From Drosophila persimilis (Eukaryota; Arthropoda; Insecta; Diptera; Drosophilidae), in NCBI RefSeq assembly GCF_003286085.1, contig NW_020825343.1, forward strand, positions 1,054,001-1,118,000: a stretch of 64,000 nucleotides of DNA. Reading direction: 5' to 3'. Shown in pieces: positions 13,020-25,603 of the stretch. Every line of letters begins with the position of its first letter. Positions within the stretch are counted from its first letter, which is position 1. Both the position numbers and the translations under genes were made by a program. The notes under the pieces were generated by a model. That model was not told where the DNA came from and did not search any database. It saw only the letters and a list, made by a program, of their open reading frames with translations.

Positions 13020-16000
13020 TATGTACAGTCATACCTTGACATGTTTCCCGCTTATCTAGAAAAAAGGCAGAGAGAGGAAGAGAGTGTTGGGGGGTAGGTG
13101 GGGAGACAGAAACTGACGGAAATTAAAAATACGCGCTGCAATGTTGCAAGAGAAAGAGAGAGAGAGCCCAACATGAAGCGACACGACGTTATCAAAATCT
13201 GCGTGTGCGTGGGCGTGTTCCTGTGGCAAGGGGCAAGGGGAAGTGACGCCCCTCTCCACACAGGTTCAGGTTACCAAGGGTCGTTGGGGGTAATTATGCA
13301 AAAAGGGAAGGCGCATAAATTTGCAATATTCTTAGGAGCTGTTCTGCTCTCAAATGCCAACGACGCGACGTTTAAACTGCTCACAACTTTTTTTTATAGG
13401 TGTATGAGTGGTGCCATCTCCCTCGCAACTCCCTCTCACTCTCTCTCTCTCTCCGTCCCTGTCTCTTTCTCTCTCAGCTCTCTGCACAAAAGCGCAAAAG
13501 AAGAAGTGAAGAAACGTCGCCTTGAAGCAACTGGATTCCCACGCAAAGGTATAACAGTTTTCTCATCAACTTTGTTGGGCCCTAAAAAGTATGCTATATA
13601 TTATATTATTCTTGATAATTCTTCAGGGGATAGGAATATATTCATAACGATCCCTGAATGCCTGAATTAAAATCTTCAAAATATACTTCATAAAAGATAT
13701 TCGTATTTATTTTCCCATCCATCTTTAGCTCCTTTCAATAGAGTATTCCCCTGGGGGACCTTTTCCAAATTCAGGGCTTCTTCGTCTTCTTTTTAAGTTG
13801 CATGCCACGTTGACTGGGTGCTCGTGTAGTCGTCCTGCACTTGCCGGTGCCCCCCGTTTTGCCCTTGTCGTTGTCAACGCACACGTTTTTTTAATTGCTG
13901 AAATTTTATCACACCTTCATGGTTCGCAGGACTCGTAAATTGTAATCCTTGCGCGGCTCGCGTCTCGACTGAACTCTACTTCTGCCTGAGCAGCACCAGG
14001 ACTGGCAGGACTGCCAGGACTGCCGGGACTTCCAGGACGTACGGCTCCTTGGCCCTGGTTTGCCCTTTTGCGATGTTGTCATTAACGTCGCTGGCTCTTA
14101 AGCATTTAATAGCCTTGTCAAGACTTTAATGCCTTTTAGCCTGAGCTCCTCTTCTAATATGTGGGTGTGGGTGTGTGTGTGGCGGAAAGCCGGAGGGGGG
14201 GAAATCAATAAAAGCTGCGCACAAATTAAGCACCTTTGGAGCTGTTTTTCTCTCCTTTTGCAGTTGGTTTACTTTGCCCGCAACGTGAATTTAATAGGAT
14301 TATGCAGCGCACTGACGATGCCTGGAGGCAGAACGCAGAAACTTATGCAAAGCTCTACTCCACGCTACTCTGCCCCGCCCCCCTGTTTTTCCCACTGTCA
14401 CTGCACTTAAGACCAAATGGGAGAACGATCCGAGAACGAGCGAACGAACCAACGAGCCAACGAGCGAGCGAACCCTTCTACCATGCATGAGCCTAATTGT
14501 TCTGATTTTCGTTCTTGATGGCAACTTTTCACACACCCATTCCGCGTTCCAGCCCACGTTTTGTTATGCCAAAAACAAACTTTGGCAATTTATGATAATT
14601 CAACGTCAGCTGGGACAGTTCAGTGAAGTACATCGGATGATGTGTGAGTGGCACTGGCACTGGCACTGCCACTGGCAGTGGTCTTAGAGAGGTAGGTAGT
14701 CAACGAACCATCATCAACAAACTCAACTCTACTGCCAGTCTCTTTCTGCTCAAGTCATCTGAACTGAACTGAACTGACAGCTGGCTAGCAAGAGGGCTGG
14801 CTCAAGTGAAAAGCCTTAAAATATGCTCGGAGCTCACATTAAACTTATTACCAACCCCCAGCCATCAGACCCAAATCCTCCTCCTGGCCTGCCCTCGCCT
14901 GCCCTGGCCGGGCCCTGTTCTGGCCACACTAATGCCTAGCATCGTGTACAGATTTACCGTACAGCAAAAGGGTTGGTGCCCCGCCTCCTCGCATTGCTCT
15001 CTCTCTCACATATCAAACAAATATCAAAATGTTGGCTCTCCTATCTCTCTATTCTTCGAGCGAGTACGACTTTCTGGAGAGTCGACTACAAAGTTCTGTG
15101 TCCATGATTCAGATGGAACGAGCCCTGGGGACCACAGCAGAAAAGGAAAGAACTTTTTGAAGAAAATGTCGCAACTAAATGATGGAAAACTCTGTTGAAA
15201 AAAGGTGTCTCCTTTCTGTTTTCTCCAATTCAAATTCAGTTTTCACTCGGCAGCAAAGACTGTGGAAACCACCCTCGTGGGCACACGTCCCACGTCCCAC
15301 GTCTCCTGGCCAATGCCAAGTGTCTTAGTCATCTATTGCCATTTGCCAGTGCCAAAATTGTATGCAGCAGCACCATCAGCAGCTCCTTCCCTGTCCTGCC
15401 CCCCACTCCACCCCCTTCCTGTTAAGTTGGTGGCATTGTAAATTGTTTTCCTGTGCACTGCTTGTCCTTCCTTTCCTGCTCCATTTCCCAGCCCATTTCC
15501 CCTTCCCCTGCCGCTGCCGCTGCCTTTACAGCCTGGCTGACAGCCTGCACTTGATGTATGCTACAGGAGCTTCTTCGAAGCAGCATCCCCCCCCAAAAAC
15601 ACCCACGCTTGTTCTGGCTTCTTTGGAGCCCTGTTTTGGCTTACGAATTGATGGCGTCGCCGCCGTCGTCGCTGGTGCCGTTTGATGCCTTATGTACATT
15701 TGATTACGTATACGCTGTGTTGCCTGCCTATTTGCCTGCAGGAGTGCACAAGAAGCATCCTCTATAAGCATCTCTCTCTTTCTCTCTGTGTGTCTGTATG
15801 AGGGCATGTCAGCGCCAAAAGAGAGCGCACCCCGGGGCAAAGTCATCAAGAACCAGGACTCCAGACTCCAGACTCATACTCAGACTCAGACCCCACTTAA
15901 TGCTCGATGCCAATCCAAAAACCAAAAACCAGAGCACTGGCATGGCCTGGCCAGGTCTGGCCCTCTATCTATTAGGGCGGATGATATGCCATTGGTAGGG

Positions 16001-16209
16001 GACTTCAGTTAGCTTAAATTACCGCTGCGAGCAAGTATATCAATTAATATAGTTACAAGTTCGATGGCAGAGGGAGAGAGAGGGAGTGTGTGGGCGATGA
16101 TTGCCAGCGCTCTGGAGATCAAAATCTCCCCGGCAATCGCAGGGAAATTAAATCGCCTGAAGTTCCTTTTGAGCCATCCCGTTCCGTTCCGTCCCGTTTG
16201 GCTAACTGG

Positions 16210-16280
16210 CTGTCTGGCCTGTCCGCCTGTCCAACTGTCTTTCTGCCTGTCTGTCTGTCTGCCTGTCTGTCCCTCTGTCC
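16210..16280. repeat. CTGT/CTGC tetranucleotide-rich array
   Basis: CTGTCTG, CTGCCTG and CTGTCC units alternate for about 70 bp. Confidence 0.7.
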
Positions 16281-17450
16281 ATCATTCAGTTCAACTTCAA
16301 CTCATCTTAAACTGGTCCGTGTGTTTGCCTAACCCTAGACTTTGCCCATCTTCCTTCATCTTGTATCTATGTGTACTCGTATATACGAGTAGTACGCTAT
16401 GCAGACACTGCAAATTGCCAGTTAATATTTTATGAAATCAAACAGCCACAAATTGTGCAGTGCCATGCAACACGGGACTCTTGGCCCACTCATTGGCATA
16501 TGTCTGTAGCTGTAGCTTTTGGGTGAGAGAATCCTTCGTGTACGAATAGGAATTGTGTGTACATATCTCCCACTGCCCCATGTCAAAACAAAAACCAAAA
16601 CCAATCCATTCAGCCTCTCACTATTCGTTCATGCCGATAAAAGGCATTTTATTAAAATTGAAATTGCCCAACGGAGTTTCGGCTTTTATTTTAGATTAAA
16701 TATCAATCACTTTGTCTTGTTCCAGGCAGTGCGGTGAGTGTGATAGAGTGATAGAGTGATGGGGGAGGGGAAAAGTGAATGACAGCAATTGAAACGATTT
16801 AAATGCTCTTCAATGGTCATATTACATTATCATTTTCAATGATTATTGCCCAACTGAGGCTGCGTATGACGGCATTAAATGTCTATAAATTAGTCCCTGC
16901 CATTTGTCAGTCTCTTTGCCCCGGCTCTCTCCTTCCAGCACTGCCTGCTCGCCATTCTCTTTATAACGGGTAAATGCATTGATGCATTAAGCAGCAGCAC
17001 TGGACGACAGCCACACAAAAAGCGGCATATTAAAATGATTAAAAACAGAATTGAAATGGGTATGGGAATGGCTATGGGTATGGGTATGGCCATGGTTATG
17101 GGGGGGAATGGAATGCAGTTGCAAACAATCAAAATCAAAGTAGATCCACACCACACACAGCACACAAAAACTGACATCCGGATTAATGGCAGCCTACAGT
17201 GGAGACACGCACAGGAAGGCCAAGTAAGTAACGACATGTGCAAAATGTGAGGTTATCTATGAATAAGTGAGGTTAAAATCAAGGTTCATTTAGGTTATAT
17301 TGAATTTATCGCATCATAAAAGAAATTCGATTGAGTTTCAATTAAAAAACCAAACATTTTAGGACTTCAAGTGGAGTAAAATTAAAGCTTGACATCACTA
17401 AATGCCCAAATGGTTAAGGTCATATGAAAAATCTTTCCAGTTTGCACACG

Positions 17451-17473
17451 GAGCAGAGCAGAGCAGAGCAGAG
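17451..17473. repeat. (GAGCA)4-5 pentanucleotide array
   Basis: Four perfect GAGCA units and a partial fifth. Confidence 0.85.
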
Positions 17474-19662
17474 TTAAAGTTAAATAATGATCCAATTAAG
17501 CGAGTTCAGATATAATTAACGAGATTGGCTAGAAGTTTGGATTAAATTACTGAAATAATTTTCAAAAACAAAGAGAGTTTAGATTGCATTTTAGGGTTCT
17601 GGCAACGAGAGATAATTGCATTGTTTTTTCCTCCCCCTAATTGGACAGCACCAGCACCAGCACCAGCACCACTCATCAAAGAGATACTTTCATTTCAAAG
17701 TCAACTCGTATTTAATGTTTCGAATTCTGAGACCCTGCACCCTGCACCGTACACCCCCTTCCTTGCGCAATCTCTGCCAATCTCGGGGGCAACCCCGAGG
17801 GAGGGACTTGATTTTCCCCATTTGCATTAAACAATTTCTGGTAACTCCGAGGTCGACTGCTCGACAGCAAGGCGAAGAACCCCCAAGGAAGAGCTGAAGT
17901 GGGGGAGCAACCCTTTTAACTAGTTCGCTCAATTAATGTCATGTACACAGCCCACTTAGCTAGTCCCCACTGTGATGCTGGATGCTGTGCTGCTGCGGCG
18001 TCATCATCAATGTGACATACATATCAAAAAGGCAAATTCAATTAACAAACTTTGCACGTCACTCAAAATTAACTCTAGGGCGTTCAGCCAGACACTTCTC
18101 CCTTATGGACCGACCCTTTATCTTCTTCAACCCTTCAGTGATGACAAATACCACAAAAAAAAAACACTCGTATACCATAAAAAAAATATATATATATAAA
18201 AAACAAATTATGAAAAGAAACAAAGAGTCAGAGAGGGAGAGAGTGAGAGAGTGAGAGAGCGCGAGAGATGCAGGGCGTAAAAGAGAGGGAATGAGGAAGC
18301 GACTATTTTTTTATATATCATTTTCAATTGTCCGACGACGAGTGTGCCGTGCCGCCCAAACGCTGTTGGCTCTCGCTCTGGCCACGCCCCCTCGGATGCG
18401 GACTCGGATGCGAGGATGATGACGATGGCACTCTGTTTCTGGATCTGAATCTGAAACTGAATCTGAATCTGGGTGGTGTGGGGGCGTTGTCGGGGGATGC
18501 CCAACGCATTATATAATAATGCGTTTTTATAGTAAAATGAAATTATAATAAAAAAAAGGGAGAGAGACGAAAAATTGTATTTGTCATATTGTTAAGCTGA
18601 CGTCTGTCAGTTTTTGTTTTTACTGTTGCCTTTGCTTTGGGTGCGGGCTGACGCTGACGCCCCTTTTTTGATACAGTGGGTGGGTGCTGGAGAGCTGTTG
18701 ATACCGTGGAGGAGGCTAAGAAGCTAAGGATCTCAACGACTGGCTGGAGCTCCTGCCTTTCCCAACCGATTTGTAGAATATTCTGATCATTGTCAAGAGA
18801 GGTAGCAGCTAAGAGGAGAGTATCTCAAGAGTACAAAGGTCATTACTGTTTAGTTCTCGTTTAATTCTGATTATTACCGTTTCCATGATCATTCTCTGAT
18901 CCCTCAGATTTCTCAGCATCCCTGCTGCTGCTTTGCTCTTCATTTGAGGCGTATGCTTCACCCGTTACTGGGTACCTTTATGGCCTATCCATCAACTCTT
19001 TCGTTGGGACCCACCATTCCCATTCTCATTCCCGCTCCCATACTGTTTGTACATTGAAACCACTTTTTAAATGCGATCCGTAACGGCTGCCATCGAAATC
19101 TGTTGAATGTGTCTCCCAGACACACACCAACACACACACACACCCGCACAGTCGCAGACCCGAAAAACTAAAAGCAAATTCAAATAAATTTCCAATCCCC
19201 TTGTGCATTTTTAGCTCTTCAGAGCCTGTTTTGGGTGGATGGGTGGGTTACGTATACGATACGATGGAATCGGATGGTATGGGTTGGCATGGGTTGCGGA
19301 TGGGACTGACAGTCTACGTGTCGTTTAGCATAAAAGGGAAGGAGGTGTGGGCCTGAGAGGGGGGCTGGGATACGGGGTAAAGGACGGTCTGGGCTGCCCT
19401 TAAGGGCTGCATTTATGACACTCCATTTGTCAAGCGAGATGAGCGACGGGTGAATGAAACGAAACGAAACGGAATGGAAACGGAAACGAAATCGAATGAA
19501 ATGAAAGTGCGTGAAACCGAGAGCAGGAATTGAGGGATTGGCATCGAGATGTGTATTCTGGGTGTCCTGGCCGTGTGTCCTGGGTGTACGTTTTCCTGAC
19601 ACTGCGAATTCAATTGCGTTTTGGTTTCGGTTTTCCTCCACACCTCCACACTCTTCCACCAC

Positions 19663-19731
19663 TCCAGCTCTAGCTCTAGATCCAGCTCCAGCTCCAGCAC
19701 CAGCACCAGCACCAGCACCAGCACCAGCTCT
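19663..19731. repeat. CAGCTC/CAGCAC hexamer array
   Basis: Roughly ten units shift from CAGCTC to CAGCAC and back. A shorter ACCAGC array is at 17648-17671. Confidence 0.8.
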
Positions 19732-19960
19732 AAGTCAGCTCCAGATCCGGCTCTCTGTCTCTCTATGTCCTTCGTGACAGTGCCCGGGACTGGGACTCGT
19801 TCGGTTTTGATAGAGAGCAGTCTGTTTTGTTCGTGGAAAATTTTTGCATTTTGCCGCTGACTTCAAATCGCCTGACATTGACGTTTATTAAGCGTTTTTG
19901 ACACTTTGTGCCACCCGAGAGCTATCTCTAGAGCAAATGTACTTCCACTCTGATTCCATG

Positions 19961-19985
19961 GCATCGCATCGCATCGCATAGCATC
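19961..19985. repeat. (GCATC)5 pentanucleotide array
   Basis: Five units, the fourth reading GCATA. Confidence 0.85.
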
Positions 19986-20654
19986 CCTCAATGAGGCATC
20001 TACAGCTCCTGCTCCTGCTCCTGCCTCTGCCCCTGCTCCTTACCCACTTAACCACTCAATGTCAGTGGCAGATTTGAGGATTGCAGGCGACATTTCGGAT
20101 TACCCTCCCCTTCGACAAAATATTCGGGGTATTTAATATTTGTGCAAAAATTTTATTTTAATGAGCAAATGTTGGAAAATTCACCCGCATTTTTGCGGCA
20201 CCCCCTTTTGTGGCAGCTGGCTCCTTTTTTGTTGGTGTTCTCTCTGACTTTATTTGGGAGTTTGATAAACTGTCAAGCCTGGGGATATTTTCGGGTCAAT
20301 TTCCAAGGGCAAAAGTGGGATTTGGCACCCCACAAGAATGTTATAAAATGTGTGTGAAAGGTGAAAAGTATTGCCATACATATGAAGGTGTAAGAAGGAT
20401 AAATTCTGTATAGAAAAGCATTCCACAAGTCTATTGCTGTATTGCTGTAATGTACATCCCCAATCGTTTCAGACAATCTTGTCGCCTGTTCTGCTCACGT
20501 TTCTTTAGCACTCAATCTCTCTCTCTTCCCCGCTCTTTGTGGAGTGAAAAAATTGCTCATTTCCCTGAGAGGCACAGGCACGCCGACAAAATCCTTTCCC
20601 TAATTACTTGTCCACTTTTGTGCTCCTTTTTCTGTCCAATTTAGCCAGCAGCTC

Positions 20655-20690
20655 CCTTCCTTCCTTCCTTCGTTCGTTCGTTCGTTCGTT
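20655..20690. repeat. (CCTT)4(CGTT)5 unit-switching array
   Basis: Four perfect CCTT units pass directly into five perfect CGTT units. Confidence 0.9.
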
Positions 20691-22544
20691 GAGTATCCCT
20701 TTGCCGGCTTCCTTCCGTTTTTTGTCTATTATTAAGGCCATAAATCCATGATCGCTTTGATATGAGGAGGGCTGCTCATCTCCTTATTCCTCCTCCACCA
20801 CCACTGCCCCTCCTTCTCCCTCTCCTCTGCCTCTGCCTCTGTCCCATTTTTATTTCTGCCCCAAAACGTGCAGATGCCGAAAGAGCCCTTCGGCCTGTTT
20901 CCAATTTCAGAGGGAAAATTTACCAACACCATGGATGGGGGGCATGGGGTTCGGGGCTCGGGGCTCGGAGAAGATAAAAAATGTAAATATCATTGTTTGC
21001 GTCATAGTCCAGGGAAGTGTTTCTGGAGTTGGGGGTAAGTGGCGGGGAGGCTGATGGGCGGTTGGTGGCACCGGCAGCGGCAGCGGCAGCGGCAGCCAAA
21101 AGGCGAAGGATGGAAAAAAAAGGTTAACAACGACATTGGCATTGTTTTCACTGTCAGAGACAGGGGAAAACACGTTTCCCTGTTGCCTGCCGCCCCCCCC
21201 ACCCCTCCAGGACTTGCTCTGTTTCTCTCTCTGATTTTTGACAAGTTTGCAAAAGGTTTTCCCCCCATAGAGACCCATCGTTTCGAAACTCGCAACCCCC
21301 TCCCCACCCCCTGGGGGAATGAACACCTTATCACCAACTTATTGCATCCGCCGGCAACAATTTCAAGAGTCTCGGCCTTCTTTCCCTCTGTGGGTCGGTG
21401 TGTGTGTGTTTGTGTGTTGCAAAGCACTTCCCCCCCCATTCCCCATCCCACACTCGGGGGGATGAAGTGTTTTCCCACCCATCTACTTTGTGTTGTTGGT
21501 GTTGTTGTGCCTGGCGGCGGCTACGTAAAACGTTTTAATTACATTTGTATGTTAAAACTTCAATTGAGGCAAGCACATCGCCCGACGCCCCAAACACTGC
21601 CCTCAACCACCCCCCTAAACCGTTACGTTGCCTCAAACGCTTTTGAACTTTAAACAGGGGTTATGTGTGTGAGCTTGTGCCTGTGTGTGTGTGCCTGTGT
21701 GTGTGTGTGAGGGTGTTTATGTGGGTGTGTCTGAGTGGACGATTAGGATATAACTAGATTCCATTTGCAAAAGCGAGTTTTTCGTTTTTTGATGAAGGTA
21801 AATGGCAATCTAGACGGAGATTACTCTGTATCCAAGAGGTAGCAAAGAGTACGCTGGGACTTAGAATTAGGGAATACCCAAAAAAACGTAATACAAAAAT
21901 TGTCATTTTTCACTGGCATTTCTTCGGTTGTCCTTGTAGGCTGTTGCTTCGTTTGATTACGAATAAGGGTACATTCCCAGTCGACTACTACCCCTTGATG
22001 ATGTCTTTTTATTGGTGTTGTTGTTGTTGCCTAACCCCCAATTTAATTTAACTAAACTGTCAAATCAAAAGCTCAAGCTAAACACAAACACACACAAAAA
22101 GTGAAAGATATACAGAGGTAGAAAGAGATAGGAAGAGAGGGGGGGAAGGGAAAGTGGTGGCAGAGAGAGAATTAACCAAGCGCTTAAAGTCAGTCGTCGA
22201 GGGAATAGGCGGCATGAAGGGATAGAGGTATGGGGATGGGGATGGGAATGTGAATGGAGGTCGGTCTCCTTGGTCGTAGGAGCCACAGGAGCCCCCAAGG
22301 AGTGAAGACGCCCAGCCCGTAGCCCGTAGAGCCATACAGCCGTAGAGCCAGAAGTGGAAAAGGAAGGAAAGCTGTCAACCTAAGCGGCTAACACTTGTGT
22401 GTGTCAATTTTATTTGATGAAAATACAAACACAAACACACACACACACACAGACGCAGACACACAGCCAAAGAGGATGGTGGGGCAGAGATTGAGGATGG
22501 AAGATGGCTTGTTGCTATTTGTCGAGCGTTCTGATTACTCTATA

Positions 22545-22622
22545 AGGCCAGGCCAGGCCACGCCAGGCCGGGGCAGGGCCACACCACAGCACCACAGCAC
22601 CACAGGACCACAGGACCACAGC
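22545..22622. repeat. GGCCA array followed by CCACAGCA/CCACAGGA minisatellite
   Basis: GGCCA units occupy about 22546-22570, then CCACAGCA repeats change to CCACAGGA units. Confidence 0.75.
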
Positions 22623-25195
22623 GAAACCATGACAGCTGCCATCGTCCTCATGAGGTGCCCTTTTAGGGCCAAGTGTTATCGGTACACAAATAAAAAAGAA
22701 ATACATTCGATAGAAGGGAACGGTCCCGACTCATGGGCTTCCTCTCTGTGTTTGCTTTTGGGATAATTTTCCACCCATCCCAGAGCACACATGTGGCACA
22801 CAACGAACCTTCTGCCTCCACTTCGACGAACGAGCATTGTTCCAGAGCAATTCCCCAATCTTAATTCACTCAAATTCGATTATTGCTCCGTGCACTTTCT
22901 TGGCTCTGGCTCTGGCTGTGGCGGTGGCTCTATCTCTGGCTCTGAGGTTAAAATAAACTTTCCAGCCAAAGCCAAAGCCAAAGCCAAATCCAAGAAGTCA
23001 TTTATTTGTACGTTTAAATGGCAAGAGCAACAGCTCAAAGGACCTCTCGAACGGAATGGGCAACAAGGGCAACAATAAAAGCAACAGCAGGAGAACTGTT
23101 TGGGGAATCGAATTGGAGCTGCGATGCAGAAGGATTTCCACAAGGAAGGAGTTTCGATAGATAAACCCATGGATGATATGGCGAAAACAACTTGGAGAAC
23201 TCCATTCAACGATTCAAGAAGACGGTTCAACCAGAGTAACTCCAAAGAATCACGTGAGGGGTACTCTTCCTTTAACGTTTTGACTCTGCTTGACTACACT
23301 TTCAATATCCGGCTTCCAATTACATTCCTTCTTTTTTGTTGGTGTTTCTGTTGTTGTTGCTGTTGCTGTTGTCGTCCCTGCGCCACACCCCACCCCGGAA
23401 TTATTGTTATTTATCAGCAATTATTTAGGCACATCTGCTATCTGCTGGGAAACACACTCCAGAGACACGCGTGTGCCGATGCCCCACCGACAATTTCACA
23501 CACTCTCCACCAATTACTTTACCTGCCCCAGCCCCAGCCACAGCCACAGCCACAGCCAGGGCACAGGACCCGCTCTCAATGCTAGATTAACTCAATTGCC
23601 TTGAAGGCGGAAGTGTAGCGAACATCCCCCCATCATCCCCACCATGCAGAAAGGGGAGTTGTATCTTTTTAAATTTTACTTTTGTGCATTTGTGCTTTTG
23701 AGGATGACTCGCCACACGCCACCCGAATAGCCCTCTGTTGTTTTCTGTTCATTTGCCACCCAAAAAATGGTTGAATGTTTTCGGTGTTCACCTTGCCACA
23801 TGCCACAGACACACACACACACACACACACACACACGCGCAATCACAATCACAGAGCGAGAGACACGCACTCACCCACTCACTTGCCTGCGGAGAGCAAT
23901 AAAATAAAAATTGAAAACACAAAGGATTTATAGCTTCAATAGGTTTTCAAGGAGCCCTCTCAAAGCTCAGTACAATTGCTACGAGGGCAACAGCAGACCG
24001 ACCGACCACCGGAGCGGAGCCCCTCTACGCCGCTTACACAGGCCGGAATCGAATCGAATTTGGGGCTGGAAATTTTAAGCCGAGAGTCGGCTGGGGAGTT
24101 ACTCTACCAGCTAATGGAACGGCATAGGAAATAAAAGAGCAGCTCAGTGTATGATCTTGGGTGCCTCGGGTCTCCGTTACTTTGCTGCTTCGCCTGCTCT
24201 TGTCTTGGGAGAGACCTCGTCTTGGGTTGTGTTGAGAGAGAGACTCGTTCAGAGAGGATCGTAGAAGCGAAGGCTGAGTGCGAGTGAGAGGTAGATTTCT
24301 GGCACATCGTTTATGCCCTAGTGGATGGACCATCTTCAGCACCCCTTGCTAGTGCAGGGTACATCGAGAGATATATAAAAGGGAGATATATTTTAGCAGC
24401 CATTTCATTGTTTATGTGCTGGGTGTGTCTCTCTCTACTGTGCCCTTCTCTCATTCTCTCTATTCTCTTTCTCTTTCTCGTTCTCTGACTCTGTCTGTGC
24501 CCGTGTCGGTGGGCATATGGCGCCCACAGATTTAACTTCTCTGATTATTTTTCCACTTCCTGCTGCAACCCCACACCGCCCCGCCCCCCATCCCGTCTAC
24601 CACCTTTATATGTTCTACCTTTTTCGCCCAATTTTTACATTGATTGAAGTATTTTCCGTTTTGCCGGATCTCGCCGGCGCCTGCCCGCCCTGGGCCATGT
24701 GGCTTAAGGATTTGGCTTTGTCTACCTTTTAGACACATGCAAAACAATCCCCTCTTCTGGAGAACTTTCATCCTTCAGTGAAGGTGTAAATAAATATCCT
24801 GGGAATTCCTCTCAGGCCGAAAACACAACAACAGCAGCAGAAGCCCAAAGAAAACTTTTTGTTTTTCTTCTCCTTTGGCGAGACTTTAATGAGACGGAAG
24901 CTGCTTTGCTTTGCCATCTCCAAAAAAAGTGGAAAATACATACATATGTACATACATATATACCTACTATTCGTACATTTATATATAAAGAAAAGCTGCT
25001 TTGAAGACTTCGGCCTCGGCTTCTTGCTGTCCCTATTTTTGCGGATTTTTCTTTTCAGCTGATTTCGTGTGCTTTGCTTTCCACTCTCTTCCACCCACTC
25101 CCACTGCCCCTCCTCAAGAACAGTATAAAAAGTTGTAGCTGTTGGTGAAATAAGAATGAAATTACTTAAAATTTGTCACAATAAGCCGGTGCTGA

Positions 25196-25224
25196 GGCGG
25201 AGGCGGCGGCGGCGGCGGCGGCGG
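25196..25224. repeat. (GGC)n triplet repeat
   Basis: About eight GGC units preceded by GAGGCGGAGGC. Not in a supported coding frame. Confidence 0.8.
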
Positions 25225-25570
25225 TGCCTCCATTTTCTAGCCACGATTTGTGCCTTTTTGGCTTTTCGTCTTGGTCTTATTTTTTGCTTTCTAGAGATTT
25301 TTCTGTTTTTGTATTATTAAAATTGTTTCAAAATTGCGGGGGACGGACCTCTAATAGCCACAACAACAACAACAACGAAAACACTCTAATGGAGCATATT
25401 GTGCGTTTGGTTTTTCATTTTTATTGCGAATTTAGGCATCATTAGTTACGGTTTTTTAATAAAAGACCAAAAGCCAGTCCAAGTTTGATTTGTGTGCATT
25501 TTGACCGCCTTAAGTGCGCCTTTGGGTGCCATTGTCTTCCATCCTGCTGCCTGATGCCAGCCGGTCCTCT

Positions 25571-25571
<1 letters not shown>

Positions 25572-25602
<31 letters not shown>

Positions 25603-25603
25603 G
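25572..25603. repeat. (CT)n tract
   Basis: About 15 CT units, equal to a GAGAG tract on the gene strand. Confidence 0.8.

Noticed and set aside
23515-23530. Possible recursive splice site (minus-strand CAG followed by GTAAAG at 23523/23522)
   Set aside because: The upstream tract is G-rich rather than pyrimidine-rich and the donor is not GTAAGT; I saw no better site in the intron.
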